From Ilumatobacter fluminis (lineage in GTDB: Bacteria; Actinomycetota; Acidimicrobiia; Acidimicrobiales; Ilumatobacteraceae): 64,000 bases of DNA. Made by a program: the position numbers and the translations under genes. Location: assembly GCF_004364865.1 (NCBI RefSeq), contig NZ_SOAU01000001.1, positions 1,674,001 through 1,738,000 of the forward strand. The letters are read 5' to 3'. Below, piece after piece: positions 35,201 through 45,747 of the stretch (positions are counted from its first letter, which is position 1; each line of letters opens with the position of its first letter). Below the pieces are notes generated by a model. That model searched no databases, was not told the DNA's origin, and worked only from the letters and a program-made list of their open reading frames with translations.

Positions 35201-36481
35201 ATGGCGAAATTCGGTGACACCGGCGAGCTGCTCAAGTGCTCGTTCTGTGGCAAGTCGCAGAAGCAGGTCAAGAAGCTGATCGCCGGTCCCGGCGTCTACA
35301 TCTGTGACGAATGCATCGATCTCTGCAACGAGATCATCGAAGAGGAGCTCACCGACACCGATGAGCTCTCGTTCGATCAGCTGCCCAATCCCCGCGAGAT
35401 CCGGGCGTTCCTCGACGACTACGTGGTCGGTCAGGACGACGCCAAGAAGATCCTCGCCGTGTCGGTCTACAACCACTACCGACGCATCCAGTACCAGCAG
35501 CAGAGCGGCATCGGCCGTCGTGACGACGTCGAACTCCAGAAGTCGAACATCCTCATGCTCGGCCCGACCGGCTGCGGCAAGACGCACCTGGCCCAGACGC
35601 TGGCTCGCATGCTCAACGTCCCGTTCGCCGTCGCCGACGCAACGGCGCTCACCGAAGCCGGGTACGTCGGCGAAGACGTCGAGAACATCCTGCTCAAGCT
35701 GATCCAGGCCGCCGACTTCGACACCAAGCGTGCCGAGACCGGCATCGTCTACATCGACGAGATCGACAAGGTGGCGCGCAAGAGCGAGAACCCGTCGATC
35801 ACCCGCGACGTGTCGGGCGAGGGAGTGCAGCAGGCGCTGCTGAAGATCCTCGAAGGCACCCAGGCGTCGGTGCCGCCCCAGGGTGGCCGCAAGCATCCGC
35901 ACCAAGAGTTCATCACGATCGACACCACGAACGTGCTGTTCATCCTCGGTGGTGCGTTCGCCGGTCTCGAGCAGATCATCGAGCAGCGCATCGGCAAACA
36001 AGGCGTCGGCTTCAACGCCACCGTCAAGTCGAAGACCGACAGCGATCCGGGCGAACTGTTCGCCCAGGTCCTGCCCGAAGACCTCGTCAAGTTCGGCATG
36101 ATCCCCGAGTTCATCGGTCGTCTGCCGATGGTCGGCGTCGTCCGGTCGCTCGACCGTGAGGCACTCATGCAGATCCTCACCGAACCGAAGAACGCCCTGG
36201 TCAAGCAGTACCAGAAGGTGTTCGGGTTCGAAGACGTCGAGCTCGAGTTCAGCGCCGACGGTCTCGAGGCCGTCGCCGATCTCGCGATCCTCCGGGGGAC
36301 GGGTGCGCGTGGTCTCCGGGCGATCCTCGAAGAGGTGCTGCTCAACACGATGTACGAGTTGCCGGGCCGCGACGACGTCAGCAAGGTCGTCATCGACGCC
36401 GAGACCGTGCGCGACAAGACCAACCCGACGCTGGTGCCGCGCAAGAGCTCGTCGAGCCGCCCGCGCCGCGCCGCCAGCTGA
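35201..36481 (+). CDS. clpX: ATP-dependent Clp protease ATP-binding subunit ClpX
   Basis: AAA+ unfoldase that feeds substrates to ClpP. 426 residues. The N-terminal C4 zinc domain is at Cys13, 16, 35, 38. Walker A is GPTGCGKT (121-128) and Walker B is VYIDEIDK. An arginine-finger segment and C-terminal [13 protein letters not shown] (sensor 2) follow. The usual IGF ClpP-docking loop appears here as VGF in [11 protein letters not shown]. The ATG has GGAAAGGAG upstream. It follows clpP by 105 nt. Confidence 0.97.
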   Translation: MAKFGDTGELLKCSFCGKSQKQVKKLIAGPGVYICDECIDLCNEIIEEELTDTDELSFDQLPNPREIRAFLDDYVVGQDDAKKILAVSVYNHYRRIQYQQQSGIGRRDDVELQKSNILMLGPTGCGKTHLAQTLARMLNVPFAVADATALTEAGYVGEDVENILLKLIQAADFDTKRAETGIVYIDEIDKVARKSENPSITRDVSGEGVQQALLKILEGTQASVPPQGGRKHPHQEFITIDTTNVLFILGGAFAGLEQIIEQRIGKQGVGFNATVKSKTDSDPGELFAQVLPEDLVKFGMIPEFIGRLPMVGVVRSLDREALMQILTEPKNALVKQYQKVFGFEDVELEFSADGLEAVADLAILRGTGARGLRAILEEVLLNTMYELPGRDDVSKVVIDAETVRDKTNPTLVPRKSSSSRPRRAAS

Positions 36482-36503
36482 CACCACCCTCGGAGCGCCA
36501 CCC

Positions 36504-37793
36504 ATGGACTACGAGTCCGCTCTCGCGTACCTCGACGAACACGCGTCGTACGACAAGACCGGTCGGGTCGACAGCCCGTCGGTCGAACCGATCTCGCGCC
36601 TCGCCTCGGCGATGGGCGACCCCCACCTCGCTCAGCCGGTGATCCACGTCACCGGCACCAACGGCAAGGGATCGACGGTGCAGATCATCAGCCGCCTGCT
36701 GATGGCCCAGGGCCTCACGGTCGGCACCTACACCAGCCCCCACCTCGAACGGGTCAACGAGCGCATCAAGCGCAATGGCGAGTCGATCAGCGACGAGGAG
36801 TTCGGTGAAGTGATCGCCGGCATCGCCGACATGGAGGCGATCACCGGGGTGCGCCCGACGTACTTCGAGGCCGTCACCGCCGCCGCATTCCGCTGGTTCG
36901 CCGACGTCGCCGTCGACGTCGCCGTGATCGAGGTCGGGATGCTCGGCCGCTGGGACGCCACGAACATCGTCGACGCCCAGGTGGCGGTGGTCACGAACAT
37001 CGCGCTCGACCACACCGAGTTCGCCGGACCGACCACCGTCGACATCGCTCGTGAGAAGGCGGGCATCATCAAGCCGGGGAGCGCAGCGATCATCGGCGAG
37101 ACCGAGCCCGACCTGGTCCAGATCTTCCGCGACGAAGGCGGCGCCACGACGATGGTGCGTGGCGACGACTTCGAGACGGTCGACAACTCGCTCGCGATCG
37201 GCGGGCGAGCGCTCGACCTGCGGACGCCGACCACGATCTACTCCGACGTGTTCCTGCCGCTCCACGGCGCCCACCAGGGCGACAACGCCGCGGTGGCGCT
37301 GACGGCCGTCGAGACGTTCTTCGCGGCGCCGCTGGCCGAAGACGTGGTGCACGAAGGGTTCGCCAACGTCGAGATGCCCGGCCGTTTCGAGGTGCTCGGC
37401 GTGCAACCGCTGACGATCATCGATGGTGCCCACAACCCGCCCGGTGCCGACGTCTGCGCGAGCGTCTTCTTCGACGATTTCCAGCCCGAGGGGCGCCGTA
37501 TCCTGATCGTCGGAACGCTGCGCGACCCCGGCGAGATGCTGGCGGCGCTCCGTGCCGACGAGTTCGACGTGGTGCACGCCTGCACCGCACCGTCGCCTCG
37601 CGGTGTGCCCGGCGCCGACATCGCCAAGGCGGCACGTTCGCTGGGGTGCGACGAGGTCTACGTCCACGACGACGTCGAGGCGGCGTGTAAAGCGGCGATG
37701 AAGTACGCCGACTCCGACGACGCGATCCTGGCCTGCGGCAGCATCTACGTCGCAGGCGCCGCTCGCGAGCCCCTTCGCCGGTTCGCCAACTGA
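36504..37793 (+). CDS. folC: Dihydrofolate synthase/folylpolyglutamate synthase
   Basis: Adds glutamate to dihydropteroate or folate, ATP-dependent, in the Mur ligase superfamily. 429 residues. The P-loop is [13 protein letters not shown], then [34 protein letters not shown] and DGAHNPPGA, all characteristic. Length and motifs are normal. The ATG is 22 nt after the clpX stop. GGAG stands 9 nt before the start. A weak 7-bp hairpin (37810-37827) follows the gene before the next promoter. Confidence 0.94.
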   Translation: MDYESALAYLDEHASYDKTGRVDSPSVEPISRLASAMGDPHLAQPVIHVTGTNGKGSTVQIISRLLMAQGLTVGTYTSPHLERVNERIKRNGESISDEEFGEVIAGIADMEAITGVRPTYFEAVTAAAFRWFADVAVDVAVIEVGMLGRWDATNIVDAQVAVVTNIALDHTEFAGPTTVDIAREKAGIIKPGSAAIIGETEPDLVQIFRDEGGATTMVRGDDFETVDNSLAIGGRALDLRTPTTIYSDVFLPLHGAHQGDNAAVALTAVETFFAAPLAEDVVHEGFANVEMPGRFEVLGVQPLTIIDGAHNPPGADVCASVFFDDFQPEGRRILIVGTLRDPGEMLAALRADEFDVVHACTAPSPRGVPGADIAKAARSLGCDEVYVHDDVEAACKAAMKYADSDDAILACGSIYVAGAAREPLRRFAN

Positions 37794-37888
37794 CGCTCCC
37801 TGCCGTCGTATCGGTCAGATGACCGATGCGCCGACCTGGTGCAGCGTGTTCGCATGGATGGGTCTGCCCACTCCGAGGAGCGAACACG

Positions 37889-40800
37889 ATGGCCCACGCG
37901 CCGAACCACAACGAACCGGCCCGTCGGCGGTCGCTCATCGTCATCACGGCCTGTCTCGTGGCGTGCGCCGTCGGGGTGGCAGCGACGATGGTCATCGAGG
38001 CCGACGATCCGGCCTCGGCGGCCGACGACACGACCACCATTCTCCCGCTCTACAGCGGTGAGCAGATCGTGATCTCCGATGCCGGCGACATCGTGGCCGG
38101 CACCGACGCCGGCATCATCCAGTCGCAGTGCCTGGAGCTCGACATCCGCTTCTGCATCGGCACCGAGAATCAGGGGCCGCCGATCCAGGTGTCCGGGATC
38201 GACCGCTCACCCAACGCCGGGTGGGACGGTGCGATCGGCTGGCTCGTCGACGAGGCCGAGGACGTCCTCGCGCCCTTGTACGACGTCCCCGACGACGGTC
38301 GCATCGCGGCGTACGCCCAGGCCGACGTGCACGCGTACGTGCACGCCCGGCTCCGACAGATCATCGACAAGGCGGCGTGGGAGCAGCCGTTGACGGTCGA
38401 CGAGCAACGAGCGCTCGCGTACCTGCAGGATTCGTTGATCGACGACGAGACTCGTCGGGCTCGAGCCGCGTGGAACGAGTACGTCCGCTTCGAGAACTCG
38501 CCGTGCACCTATCGACCGCCGGCGGCCCCCGCCTACGTCACCGAACCGATCGTCGTGCCGGAGTCGGTCCGGACCCAGTGCAACCGGGCCACAGCGTCGA
38601 TGCTCGCGGAGCTGTTCACCCCGGTTCCGCCGATCCCACCGGTCGAGGCGTTCCGGGCGTGGGGGAGCTACGCGATCTCGGAGGAGCGGGCGCTGCCCGC
38701 CAACTCGGAACTCGAACTGATCGCCCGGATGGAGGCCGCGGCGGCGGCAGGGTTCGTCTTCGCCGGTCTTGCCGCAGTCGGTGTCGCAGCCGGAGCGGCC
38801 GCGCTGGTGGCTGCTTCATCGGCGACGGTTGCCACGACCGCCGTGCTCCTGATCGGGAGCAAGACGGCGCTGTGGGGTGCGTCGGGCATTGCCGCCGGCG
38901 CCCTGCTCGGCCCGATCGGGATCGCTGCTGCGGCGAGCGTGGTCGGTATCGTCATCTTCGCCCTGGTCGTCCTCGGGCTGCTGCTCGCACAGGCGATCGA
39001 GCGTGCGCAGGTCGGCAAGACGTTGTCGGCCGACAAGGAAGCGGCGAAAGATCGGCTCGACCCGCTCGGGATCGCCGACATTCGATCGACCTACGGCGAC
39101 CGTGACTTCCTCGACTACGGGGACGACATCCCGTATCACCACGACGAGCAGTTCTCGGCGCTGCTCCTCGAGTTCGTCGTCGAGGGAGCGACGCTTCGCA
39201 ACGACGGCTCGCTCACCGAGATCCCGTCCGGGTTGTGGGCGCCGAACGCGACGGGCACCGACGACCATCGCTTCCGACTCGTCTCCGGGCCCGACGCCGG
39301 GTCGATCGTCGACTCGATCCACATCGAGCAGGACGACGACGACTTCGACCTCCGGTTCGATCAGGGCTGGATGATCGTCAGCCCGGAGGGGTCGGCGACG
39401 GTGCCCTCGCTGTCGTTCCGCTACGACGACCCGTCGGGTCAGCGATGGAGCGTCATCCGCTCTCCCTCGAGCGATGACTACCCGAACGGTGGGTTCGTCC
39501 TGTCGCCGATCGACGACGACGGCATGACCGCCGATGGCGCGTTCAGCGAGACGCTGACCTTCTTCGACGGCGCCGACGAGATCACGGTGGCGCTGGCGCC
39601 GCCGGGCACCCTCGAACCGGGCGCCGTCTACCCGGCAGCGGTCGGCTCGCTCGTGACGGGAACATCCGTCGGGCTCCGGCCCAATCCGGTCGACGACGGC
39701 GGAGCGTTCGATCCCGAGGCGTTCACGACCGGCTATGACTTCGTATGGACGGTCGAGCGCTACGACGAGACGGCCGGGGCGTGGGTCGGCGTGCACGGCG
39801 ACACGTCGTACTCGACCGCCTTCGTCCCGATGATCGTCGGCCGATACCGAGCGACGGTCACCATGCAGGAGGCGGTCGGATCGCCGGCGCCGGCGGTCAC
39901 CGGCGAGGTCGCATTCGCGATCGCTGCGCCGACGATCGAGGTCGACTCGATCGTGCTGGTCGACAACGGGTTCGACACGGCCTACCTCGATGTCCGTCTG
40001 GGTGAGGCCGTGCCGAGCGATCAGTTCACCATCGACGTCGAATGGCCGGGGGGCTTCGATGGGGGGCCCGGGCCGGTCACCCAGGCGAGCGTGCCGTGTC
40101 AGGGAATCCCCGGGCCTCACCTCTGCAACGGAGCCGCCGACGGCGAGGTCGGCGGACCGCTGTCGCTCGCGATCACGCCGCTGACCGATCTGAGTCGGGA
40201 CGTCACGGTCACGATCACCAACCAGGCGGGTGGCACCGTGACCCGAGCGGTCGCGTTCGAGAGTTCCGAACGGCCGACCCTGCGAGCCACGGACCCGGTC
40301 GACGACCTGGTCGAATTCACGAGCGGCGAGATTCACGTGCAGCGCGTCGTTGGCGTCGGTACACCGACGCAGATCGCGATCGTCGAGCCCGGGGACCTGA
40401 TCGACGGACAACCGGTTGCTCTCGGCCTCTACGACACCGAGGCCGGCAACAGCGTCACGTCGTTCGATCCACTCGGTTTCCCGGGCCCCCGGGTCTCGCT
40501 CACCCAGGATGTCGACGACGAGTGGGTGCTCAGCGTCGGAGGGATCGCCGAGTTCGATCAGATCGGCACCGTCACCGTCCCGATCGTCGTGCAGCAGAAC
40601 GACCCGTCGGGTCTCGGTCGAACGGTCCGGCTCCTGCAGCTCGACGTCGTCGCTGCACCCGACGACCAGTTCCGAGGTCTCGTCGAGCACGACCTCCCTG
40701 CGACAGGCGGCGAGACGGAGTCGGTGCCGCCGCTCACGCCGTTCCTGATCGGGGGAGCGGCCGGCGCAACGTTCACGGGCGACGTGTGCGTCAATCTGTA

Positions 40801-41965
40801 TCGGACCGCACTCCCACCGGGACCCGAACGGTGCGGACCGTCCACGGACTTCTTTACCGCTGACGGCGACGGTCTGGTCTTCCCGGCGTGGGAGCTGGTG
40901 CCGGGCGGCGTACGCGCCGGCAGCAACCACCGAGCCGAGATCCGCCTGATCGACGACGGATCACGAGTCGCATCCGGGCTGTCGTACGACGTGCTGTTCC
41001 GGGTTCCGAACGAGCCGCCGACGGTCGACGTGTTGGCGTGGAACGACGCCGCGTCGGAGCTGACCTACGCCGCATCGCCGAGCGACGCCGGCATCGCCCT
41101 CACCGATGTCGTGTGCGAACTCGACGGCGCACCCTACGCCGAGTGTGCGACGCCCGGTGGCGACGTGTTCGATCTGTCGTCACTCGACAACGGCAGTCAC
41201 TCGTTCGAGATCCGTGTCCACGACGACCGGAACAACTTCACGACCAGAGCGCTCTCGTTCGGCGTCACCAACGGTGTGCCGCCCTCGACGACCACCACGA
41301 CGACCACCACGACGACGGACCCTGCGCCGACCACGACGACGGAACCCGAACCGTCGCCGACCTCGACCTCGACCACGACGTCGACGACATCGACGACATC
41401 GACGACGCCGTCGGACCCCACGACCACCACGAGCACGACACCGGGCGGCATCGCAACCAGCACGACCAGCACGACGATGATCGGCGGCAGCACCACGAGT
41501 GCGCCGACCGATTCGGTGCCCGGCTCCGCGCCGTTCCGGTTCGTCGGCAACGCAGTACCGGATGCCGTCGTCGACATCGTCGTGACGTCGCCGTCGATCG
41601 ATCAGGGTCGTCGCTACCGGGGTGTCCTGCGGTCGACGCCCGTCGAGGTCGGGCCGGCGCTCGCGACGAGTGACGGCACCGTCACGTTCACCGATGTGAC
41701 GCTGCCGTCCGACTGGTCCGACGGGCAGCACAGCTTCACCCTGATCGACGCATCCTCCGACGTCACCACCTCGGTCGTGGTGTTCGAGGTGTCATCGGGG
41801 TCGGTCGAGGTCGTCTCGGTGACCGACGGGCCGTCGGCGGAGCTGCCGAGCACCGGCGGCGACGCCGCACCGCTGAGGAATCTCGCGACCCTCCTGCTCG
41901 TGCTCGGCCTCGTGTTGTTCTCCGTGACGGCTCGCCGACGTGAACGAGGCGTGTCAGTCGACTGA
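37889..41965 (+). CDS. Giant LPXTG-type surface protein
   Basis: 1358 residues. The N-terminus has a signal-type segment (about residues 11-35). An N-terminal region (about 60-270) precedes a hydrophobic Ala/Gly-rich stretch (about 285-370) that may span the membrane. Long beta-rich Ig-like regions (about 400-1130) follow. A Thr/Ser/Pro-rich linker lies at 1131-1208. The C-terminus is a sorting signal: LPSTG at 1319-1323, a hydrophobic helix and an RRRER tail, so sortase should anchor it to the cell wall. An internal LPATGGE at 936 lacks a following helix. GAGGAG lies 8 nt before the ATG 37889. Function is unknown; adhesion or pilus-like roles are guesses. Confidence 0.82.
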   Translation: MAHAPNHNEPARRRSLIVITACLVACAVGVAATMVIEADDPASAADDTTTILPLYSGEQIVISDAGDIVAGTDAGIIQSQCLELDIRFCIGTENQGPPIQVSGIDRSPNAGWDGAIGWLVDEAEDVLAPLYDVPDDGRIAAYAQADVHAYVHARLRQIIDKAAWEQPLTVDEQRALAYLQDSLIDDETRRARAAWNEYVRFENSPCTYRPPAAPAYVTEPIVVPESVRTQCNRATASMLAELFTPVPPIPPVEAFRAWGSYAISEERALPANSELELIARMEAAAAAGFVFAGLAAVGVAAGAAALVAASSATVATTAVLLIGSKTALWGASGIAAGALLGPIGIAAAASVVGIVIFALVVLGLLLAQAIERAQVGKTLSADKEAAKDRLDPLGIADIRSTYGDRDFLDYGDDIPYHHDEQFSALLLEFVVEGATLRNDGSLTEIPSGLWAPNATGTDDHRFRLVSGPDAGSIVDSIHIEQDDDDFDLRFDQGWMIVSPEGSATVPSLSFRYDDPSGQRWSVIRSPSSDDYPNGGFVLSPIDDDGMTADGAFSETLTFFDGADEITVALAPPGTLEPGAVYPAAVGSLVTGTSVGLRPNPVDDGGAFDPEAFTTGYDFVWTVERYDETAGAWVGVHGDTSYSTAFVPMIVGRYRATVTMQEAVGSPAPAVTGEVAFAIAAPTIEVDSIVLVDNGFDTAYLDVRLGEAVPSDQFTIDVEWPGGFDGGPGPVTQASVPCQGIPGPHLCNGAADGEVGGPLSLAITPLTDLSRDVTVTITNQAGGTVTRAVAFESSERPTLRATDPVDDLVEFTSGEIHVQRVVGVGTPTQIAIVEPGDLIDGQPVALGLYDTEAGNSVTSFDPLGFPGPRVSLTQDVDDEWVLSVGGIAEFDQIGTVTVPIVVQQNDPSGLGRTVRLLQLDVVAAPDDQFRGLVEHDLPATGGETESVPPLTPFLIGGAAGATFTGDVCVNLYRTALPPGPERCGPSTDFFTADGDGLVFPAWELVPGGVRAGSNHRAEIRLIDDGSRVASGLSYDVLFRVPNEPPTVDVLAWNDAASELTYAASPSDAGIALTDVVCELDGAPYAECATPGGDVFDLSSLDNGSHSFEIRVHDDRNNFTTRALSFGVTNGVPPSTTTTTTTTTTDPAPTTTTEPEPSPTSTSTTTSTTSTTSTTPSDPTTTTSTTPGGIATSTTSTTMIGGSTTSAPTDSVPGSAPFRFVGNAVPDAVVDIVVTSPSIDQGRRYRGVLRSTPVEVGPALATSDGTVTFTDVTLPSDWSDGQHSFTLIDASSDVTTSVVVFEVSSGSVEVVSVTDGPSAELPSTGGDAAPLRNLATLLLVLGLVLFSVTARRRERGVSVD

Positions 41966-43564
41966 CGACACCAGTGCGCCGTCGACCCACGTCGACTCGA
42001 CATGGATGCCGTCGATGTCGGAGGCGTCGACCCGCAGCGGTGAGCGGTCGACGATCGTGAAGTCGGCTCGCTTCCCGACTTCGATCGAGCCGACCTCGCG
42101 GTCGAGGCCGAGCTGCCAGGCGGCGTCGATCGTGACGGCACGCATCGCCTGCTCGGCCGTGATGGCCTCGTCGTCCGCGATCGTGGTTCCGAGGCGGGTC
42201 CGGCGGGTGACGGCGGTCGCTGCCAGGCGGAGCGGGCCGGGCGGGTACATCGGCGAGTCGGCGTGCAAGCTGACGCGATGCCCGGCATCGATCGCCGATC
42301 GGATCGGCATCAGACCGGCGGCGCGCTCGGGTCCGATCAGGTCGGCGGCGAGCTCCGGGCCGTAAAACCGGACGTGGTCGACGTGGAAGCTCGGCGACGC
42401 CCCGATCGCCGCCGCCCGGTGCAGGTCGTCGCGGCCGAACAATGCGCAGTGTTCGACTCTCCACCGGTGTGACCGGTCGTCGCCGACGACGCCCGCGTAC
42501 AGGTCGACGATCTCGCGGCACGCACGGTCGCCCTGGGCGTGGGTCAGCACCTGCCAGCCCTCGGCGTGCAGTGTCGAGAGCATCTCGGCGACCTCGCCGG
42601 GCTCGAAGTTGGCCCGTCCGCGGGTGCCTCGTTCGATGCCGAGCGTGCAACAGCACAGGTCGGTCTCGAGGTAGGGCTCGTCGAGCAACATCGTGCCGGT
42701 GTAGGGCGAACCGTCGTACCAGAGCTTGGCACCGGCGATCCGGAACCGGCTCGAGTCGTCGGCGTCGTGGCGGGGGAGTGGGCCGGTCGCCAGCGCCGCC
42801 TCGTGGCGGAGGTACGAGACCACACGGACCGGTGAAGCTCCGGACGACGCGAGCCGACGGAGTGGCTCGTCGCCGCCGAACGATCCCGCCATCCCGAGCG
42901 TCGTGATGCCGACCGCGGCGTACCGGTCGAGTTGCTCGGCGATCATGCTGTCGACCGCCTCGGGCGTCGGGAGACCGTGGATGACGAACGGCAGCATCGC
43001 CGCCTGTTCCTCGACCCGGCCCGTGAGATGACCCGCTGCGTCGCGTCCGTAGTGGCCGCCCTGGCCCGGGTCGGGCGTGTCGTCGGTGAGGCCGGCTGCC
43101 TCGATCGCCCGGCTGTTGACGTAGAGCGTGTGCATCGACTGCACCATGACGGCGACCGGACGATCGGGCACCAGCGCGTCGAGGCGGTGGCGATCCCACG
43201 CTCCGACATCGCTCGTGAGGATCGGATCGAGCCCGAAGGCGAAGATCCACCGGTCGGCAGGGGTCGTCTCGTCCGCGCTCCGCAGCGCCGCCTCGACGCC
43301 GGAAATGTGGGAGTGGGTGAACCCCGACACGTCGACCCATGCGTACATCTGGGCCGCCAGGTCGGGGTGGGTGTGTGGTTCGATCAGCCCCGGGAGCAAC
43401 GCCCGACCGGCGAGATCGACGACATCGACGGTGCGACGAGCACCGCGGGTGACGTCCTCCGTGCTTCCGAGCGCCGTGATTCGCCCGTTCTCGACGGCGA
43501 CCGCTTCGACGGCCCCGCCGGTCACCGTCTCGATCACACCGTTCACGAACATCACGTCGCCCAT
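41954..43564 (-). CDS. Amidohydrolase family protein (YtcJ-like)
   Basis: 536 residues, metal-dependent hydrolase of the amidohydrolase_3 type. Motifs are the first metal-binding HTH in IEPHTHPDLAAQ, HAQGDRACRE, WRVEHCALF, HADSPMYPPGP and the C-terminal GSIEVGKRADFTIVD. These enzymes hydrolyse C-N or C-O bonds; the substrate is not predictable. The ATG 43564 follows CAACCT by 7 nt; an ATG at 43552 is possible. It overlaps the convergent surface-protein gene by 12 nt at a palindromic stop. Confidence 0.87.
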   Translation of the reverse strand: MGDVMFVNGVIETVTGGAVEAVAVENGRITALGSTEDVTRGARRTVDVVDLAGRALLPGLIEPHTHPDLAAQMYAWVDVSGFTHSHISGVEAALRSADETTPADRWIFAFGLDPILTSDVGAWDRHRLDALVPDRPVAVMVQSMHTLYVNSRAIEAAGLTDDTPDPGQGGHYGRDAAGHLTGRVEEQAAMLPFVIHGLPTPEAVDSMIAEQLDRYAAVGITTLGMAGSFGGDEPLRRLASSGASPVRVVSYLRHEAALATGPLPRHDADDSSRFRIAGAKLWYDGSPYTGTMLLDEPYLETDLCCCTLGIERGTRGRANFEPGEVAEMLSTLHAEGWQVLTHAQGDRACREIVDLYAGVVGDDRSHRWRVEHCALFGRDDLHRAAAIGASPSFHVDHVRFYGPELAADLIGPERAAGLMPIRSAIDAGHRVSLHADSPMYPPGPLRLAATAVTRRTRLGTTIADDEAITAEQAMRAVTIDAAWQLGLDREVGSIEVGKRADFTIVDRSPLRVDASDIDGIHVESTWVDGALVSSVD

Positions 43565-43602
43565 CCGGCCGAGGTTGTCACACCGGGCGCGGTCGGGGCG
43601 GG

Positions 43603-44079
43603 CTACTCCATCAGGCCGATGATGCCGAGGATCGTGATCACGACGAGAGCCCACGCGACCGGCGCACCGAACACGACGGCGATCACGATGCGAGCGGGGA
43701 GCGGGCGAGGTTCGTCCTCGCCGACGAGCCCGTAGCGGATCGCGAAGCCGGGCCACGTCTGGGTGTCGTTGCGATCGGTCGACTCGGCCACGCTCGGACC
43801 GACGATGGTCCAGACCAGGGCGGCGATCGTCGGCACGAGCCAGATCTGCATCTGCACGAATCCCGACAAGCCGACCGCAGCGGCGAGCCACCAGAGTCCG
43901 GCCATGACGGCCAGCCCGACGACGACGATGATGCCGAACGTGATCGCGGCCCGACGATGACGCCGCTCGGCCGACACCCGGTAGCGCCACCGCGGCGGCG
44001 CGATCATCCGGTCGGGGACGTGTTGGTCGCGGGGGACCGGTTCGCGCATGCCGTCGCGTTCGCCCGGACCCTCCGCCAT
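43603..44079 (-). CDS. Three-helix membrane protein, unknown
   Basis: 158 residues. A basic, Arg-rich cytosolic N-terminus (about 1-45) is followed by two adjacent hydrophobic helices (about 47-68, 75-95), a polar loop with NDTQTWPGFAIRYGLVGEDE, and a final helix (about 132-155). No family is recognised. TACCGT (44091 to 44086) precedes the ATG by 6 nt, a leaderless start. The amidohydrolase begins 39 nt after its stop, on the same strand. Confidence 0.7.
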   Translation of the reverse strand: MAEGPGERDGMREPVPRDQHVPDRMIAPPRWRYRVSAERRHRRAAITFGIIVVVGLAVMAGLWWLAAAVGLSGFVQMQIWLVPTIAALVWTIVGPSVAESTDRNDTQTWPGFAIRYGLVGEDEPRPLPARIVIAVVFGAPVAWALVVITILGIIGLME

Positions 44080-44195
44080 CCCACGACGGTACCAAGGGGC
44101 TGAATCGCACCTGAGGAACCGGACGCCGACGGCTCGACGATAACGGGGTTGTTGGCCGACCGGCGCGGCGTCCGAGCCGGATAACCTCGGGCCAT

Positions 44196-44606
44196 ATGTC
44201 AGATCGCACCCTGGTCCTGCTCAAGCCTGACGCGGTCGAGCGCAAGCTCGTCGGCGAGGTCGTCTCGCGTTTCGAGGCCAAGAACCTCGACATCGTCGCG
44301 ATGGAGCTCCGTCAGCTCGACGCCGACACCCTGGCTCGTCACTACGAAGAGCACGTCGGCAAGGGCTTCTACGACGATCTGGTCGCCTTCATGTCACGCG
44401 GCCCGGTCGTCGCCATGGTCGTCGAGGGCCCCGAGGACACCTGGGAGGTCGTCCGGAAGATGATGGGCGCCACCAACCCGCGCACGGCCGAGCCCGGCAC
44501 GATCCGCGGTGATCTCGGCATCCTGTTCACCGAGAACCTCGTCCACGGTTCCGACAGCCTCGCCAGCGCCGAGCGCGAAATCGGCATCTTCTTCCCGAAC
44601 TTGTAA
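44196..44606 (+). CDS. ndk: Nucleoside diphosphate kinase
   Basis: Transfers the gamma phosphate between nucleoside triphosphates and diphosphates. 136 residues, the usual size. The active-site histidine is His117 in NLVHGSDS; the N-terminus MSDRTLVLLKPDAVER and GTIRGDLG match the family. TAACCT (44182-44187) precedes the ATG by 8 nt, a leaderless start. A 7-bp hairpin follows before mreB. Confidence 0.97.
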   Translation: MSDRTLVLLKPDAVERKLVGEVVSRFEAKNLDIVAMELRQLDADTLARHYEEHVGKGFYDDLVAFMSRGPVVAMVVEGPEDTWEVVRKMMGATNPRTAEPGTIRGDLGILFTENLVHGSDSLASAEREIGIFFPNL

Positions 44607-44618
44607 CCTCGTGTGGTC

Positions 44619-44638
44619 GCGCGAGACTGAACTCGCGC
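44619..44638 (+). terminator. Hairpin after ndk
   Basis: GCGCGAG (44619-44625) and CTCGCGC (44632-44638) pair around a 6-nt loop, 13 nt after the ndk stop. No T-run follows, so termination is uncertain. Confidence 0.35.
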
Positions 44639-44699
44639 CGTCACAACCAGGCCGTTCGGACGTCGGCGTCGCAGAGTTGAAGGAGAGGAGGTCGTCGAA

Positions 44700-45734
44700 A
44701 TGGCACGTGGGAACCCGCTCGGGTTGGGTCGCGACCTCGCGATCGACCTCGGCACCGCCAACACATTGATCTACGCGCGCGGGCAGGGCATCGTCCTCGA
44801 CGAGCCCTCCGTCGTCGCCATCAACGTCAACGACGGTCGACCCGTCGCGGTCGGCCTCGAGGCCAAGCGGATGATGGGCCGCACGCCCAACCACATCAAG
44901 GCCATCCGGCCGCTGAAGGACGGCGTGATCGCCGACTTCGAGGTGTGCGAGAAGATGCTGCGGTACTTCATCCAGAAGGTCCACGGCAGCAAGTGGTCGA
45001 AGCCGCGCATGGTGATCTGCGTGCCGTCGGGCATCACCGGTGTCGAGCAGCGCGCCGTCCAGGACGCCGCCGAGTACGCCGGTGCGCGCAAGCCGGTGCA
45101 CATCATCGAGGAGCCGATGGCCGCTGCGATCGGCGCCGATCTGCCGGTGCACGAGCCGAGCGGCAACATGGTCGTCGACATCGGCGGCGGCACCACCGAG
45201 GTCGCCGTCATCTCCCTCGGCGGCATCGTCACGGCACAGTCGGTGCGCGTGGCGGGCGACGAACTCGATGACGCGATCACGCAGTACGTGAAGAAGGAAT
45301 ACTCCCTCGCGATCGGCGACCGTACCGCCGAGGAAATCAAGATCCAGATGGGTTCTGCGTGGCCCATGGAAGAAGAACTCACCGCCGACATCCGCGGCCG
45401 CGACCTCGTCTCGGGCCTGCCGCGCACGATCCAGCTCACCACCGAGCACGTGCGCGAAGCCCTTGCCGAGCCCGTCGGCGCGATCATCGACGCCGTGAAG
45501 ACGACGCTCGACAAGACCCCGCCCGAGTTGGCAGCCGACATCATGGAAGACGGCATCATGCTCACCGGAGGCGGCGCACTGCTCGGCGGGCTGAACGAAC
45601 GCCTGTCCCACGAGACCGGCATGCCGATCCGCTCCGCCGAGGAGCCGCTGTACAGCGTCGTGATCGGTTCCGGACGGGCGCTGGAGAACATCGACGCCAT
45701 GCGGGGGCTGATGTCGCTCGGCGGCGACGACTGA
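44700..45734 (+). CDS. mreB: Rod shape-determining protein MreB
   Basis: Actin-like filament protein that guides the cell-elongation machinery. 344 residues. The N-terminal phosphate-1 motif is AIDLGTANT, the second phosphate loop is [13 protein letters not shown], and the adenosine motif is [21 protein letters not shown] is intact. It has a strong GGAGAGGAGGT ribosome binding site and begins the cluster mreB-mreC-mreD-mrdA-rodA. The presence of the whole set suggests a rod-shaped or elongating cell. Confidence 0.97.
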   Translation: MARGNPLGLGRDLAIDLGTANTLIYARGQGIVLDEPSVVAINVNDGRPVAVGLEAKRMMGRTPNHIKAIRPLKDGVIADFEVCEKMLRYFIQKVHGSKWSKPRMVICVPSGITGVEQRAVQDAAEYAGARKPVHIIEEPMAAAIGADLPVHEPSGNMVVDIGGGTTEVAVISLGGIVTAQSVRVAGDELDDAITQYVKKEYSLAIGDRTAEEIKIQMGSAWPMEEELTADIRGRDLVSGLPRTIQLTTEHVREALAEPVGAIIDAVKTTLDKTPPELAADIMEDGIMLTGGGALLGGLNERLSHETGMPIRSAEEPLYSVVIGSGRALENIDAMRGLMSLGGDD

Positions 45735-45747
45735 CCCGGACGGCCTC

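Noticed and set aside
41180-41731. Arg-rich minus-strand frames opposite the Thr-rich linker
   Set aside because: They arise from ACG/ACC threonine codons read backwards.
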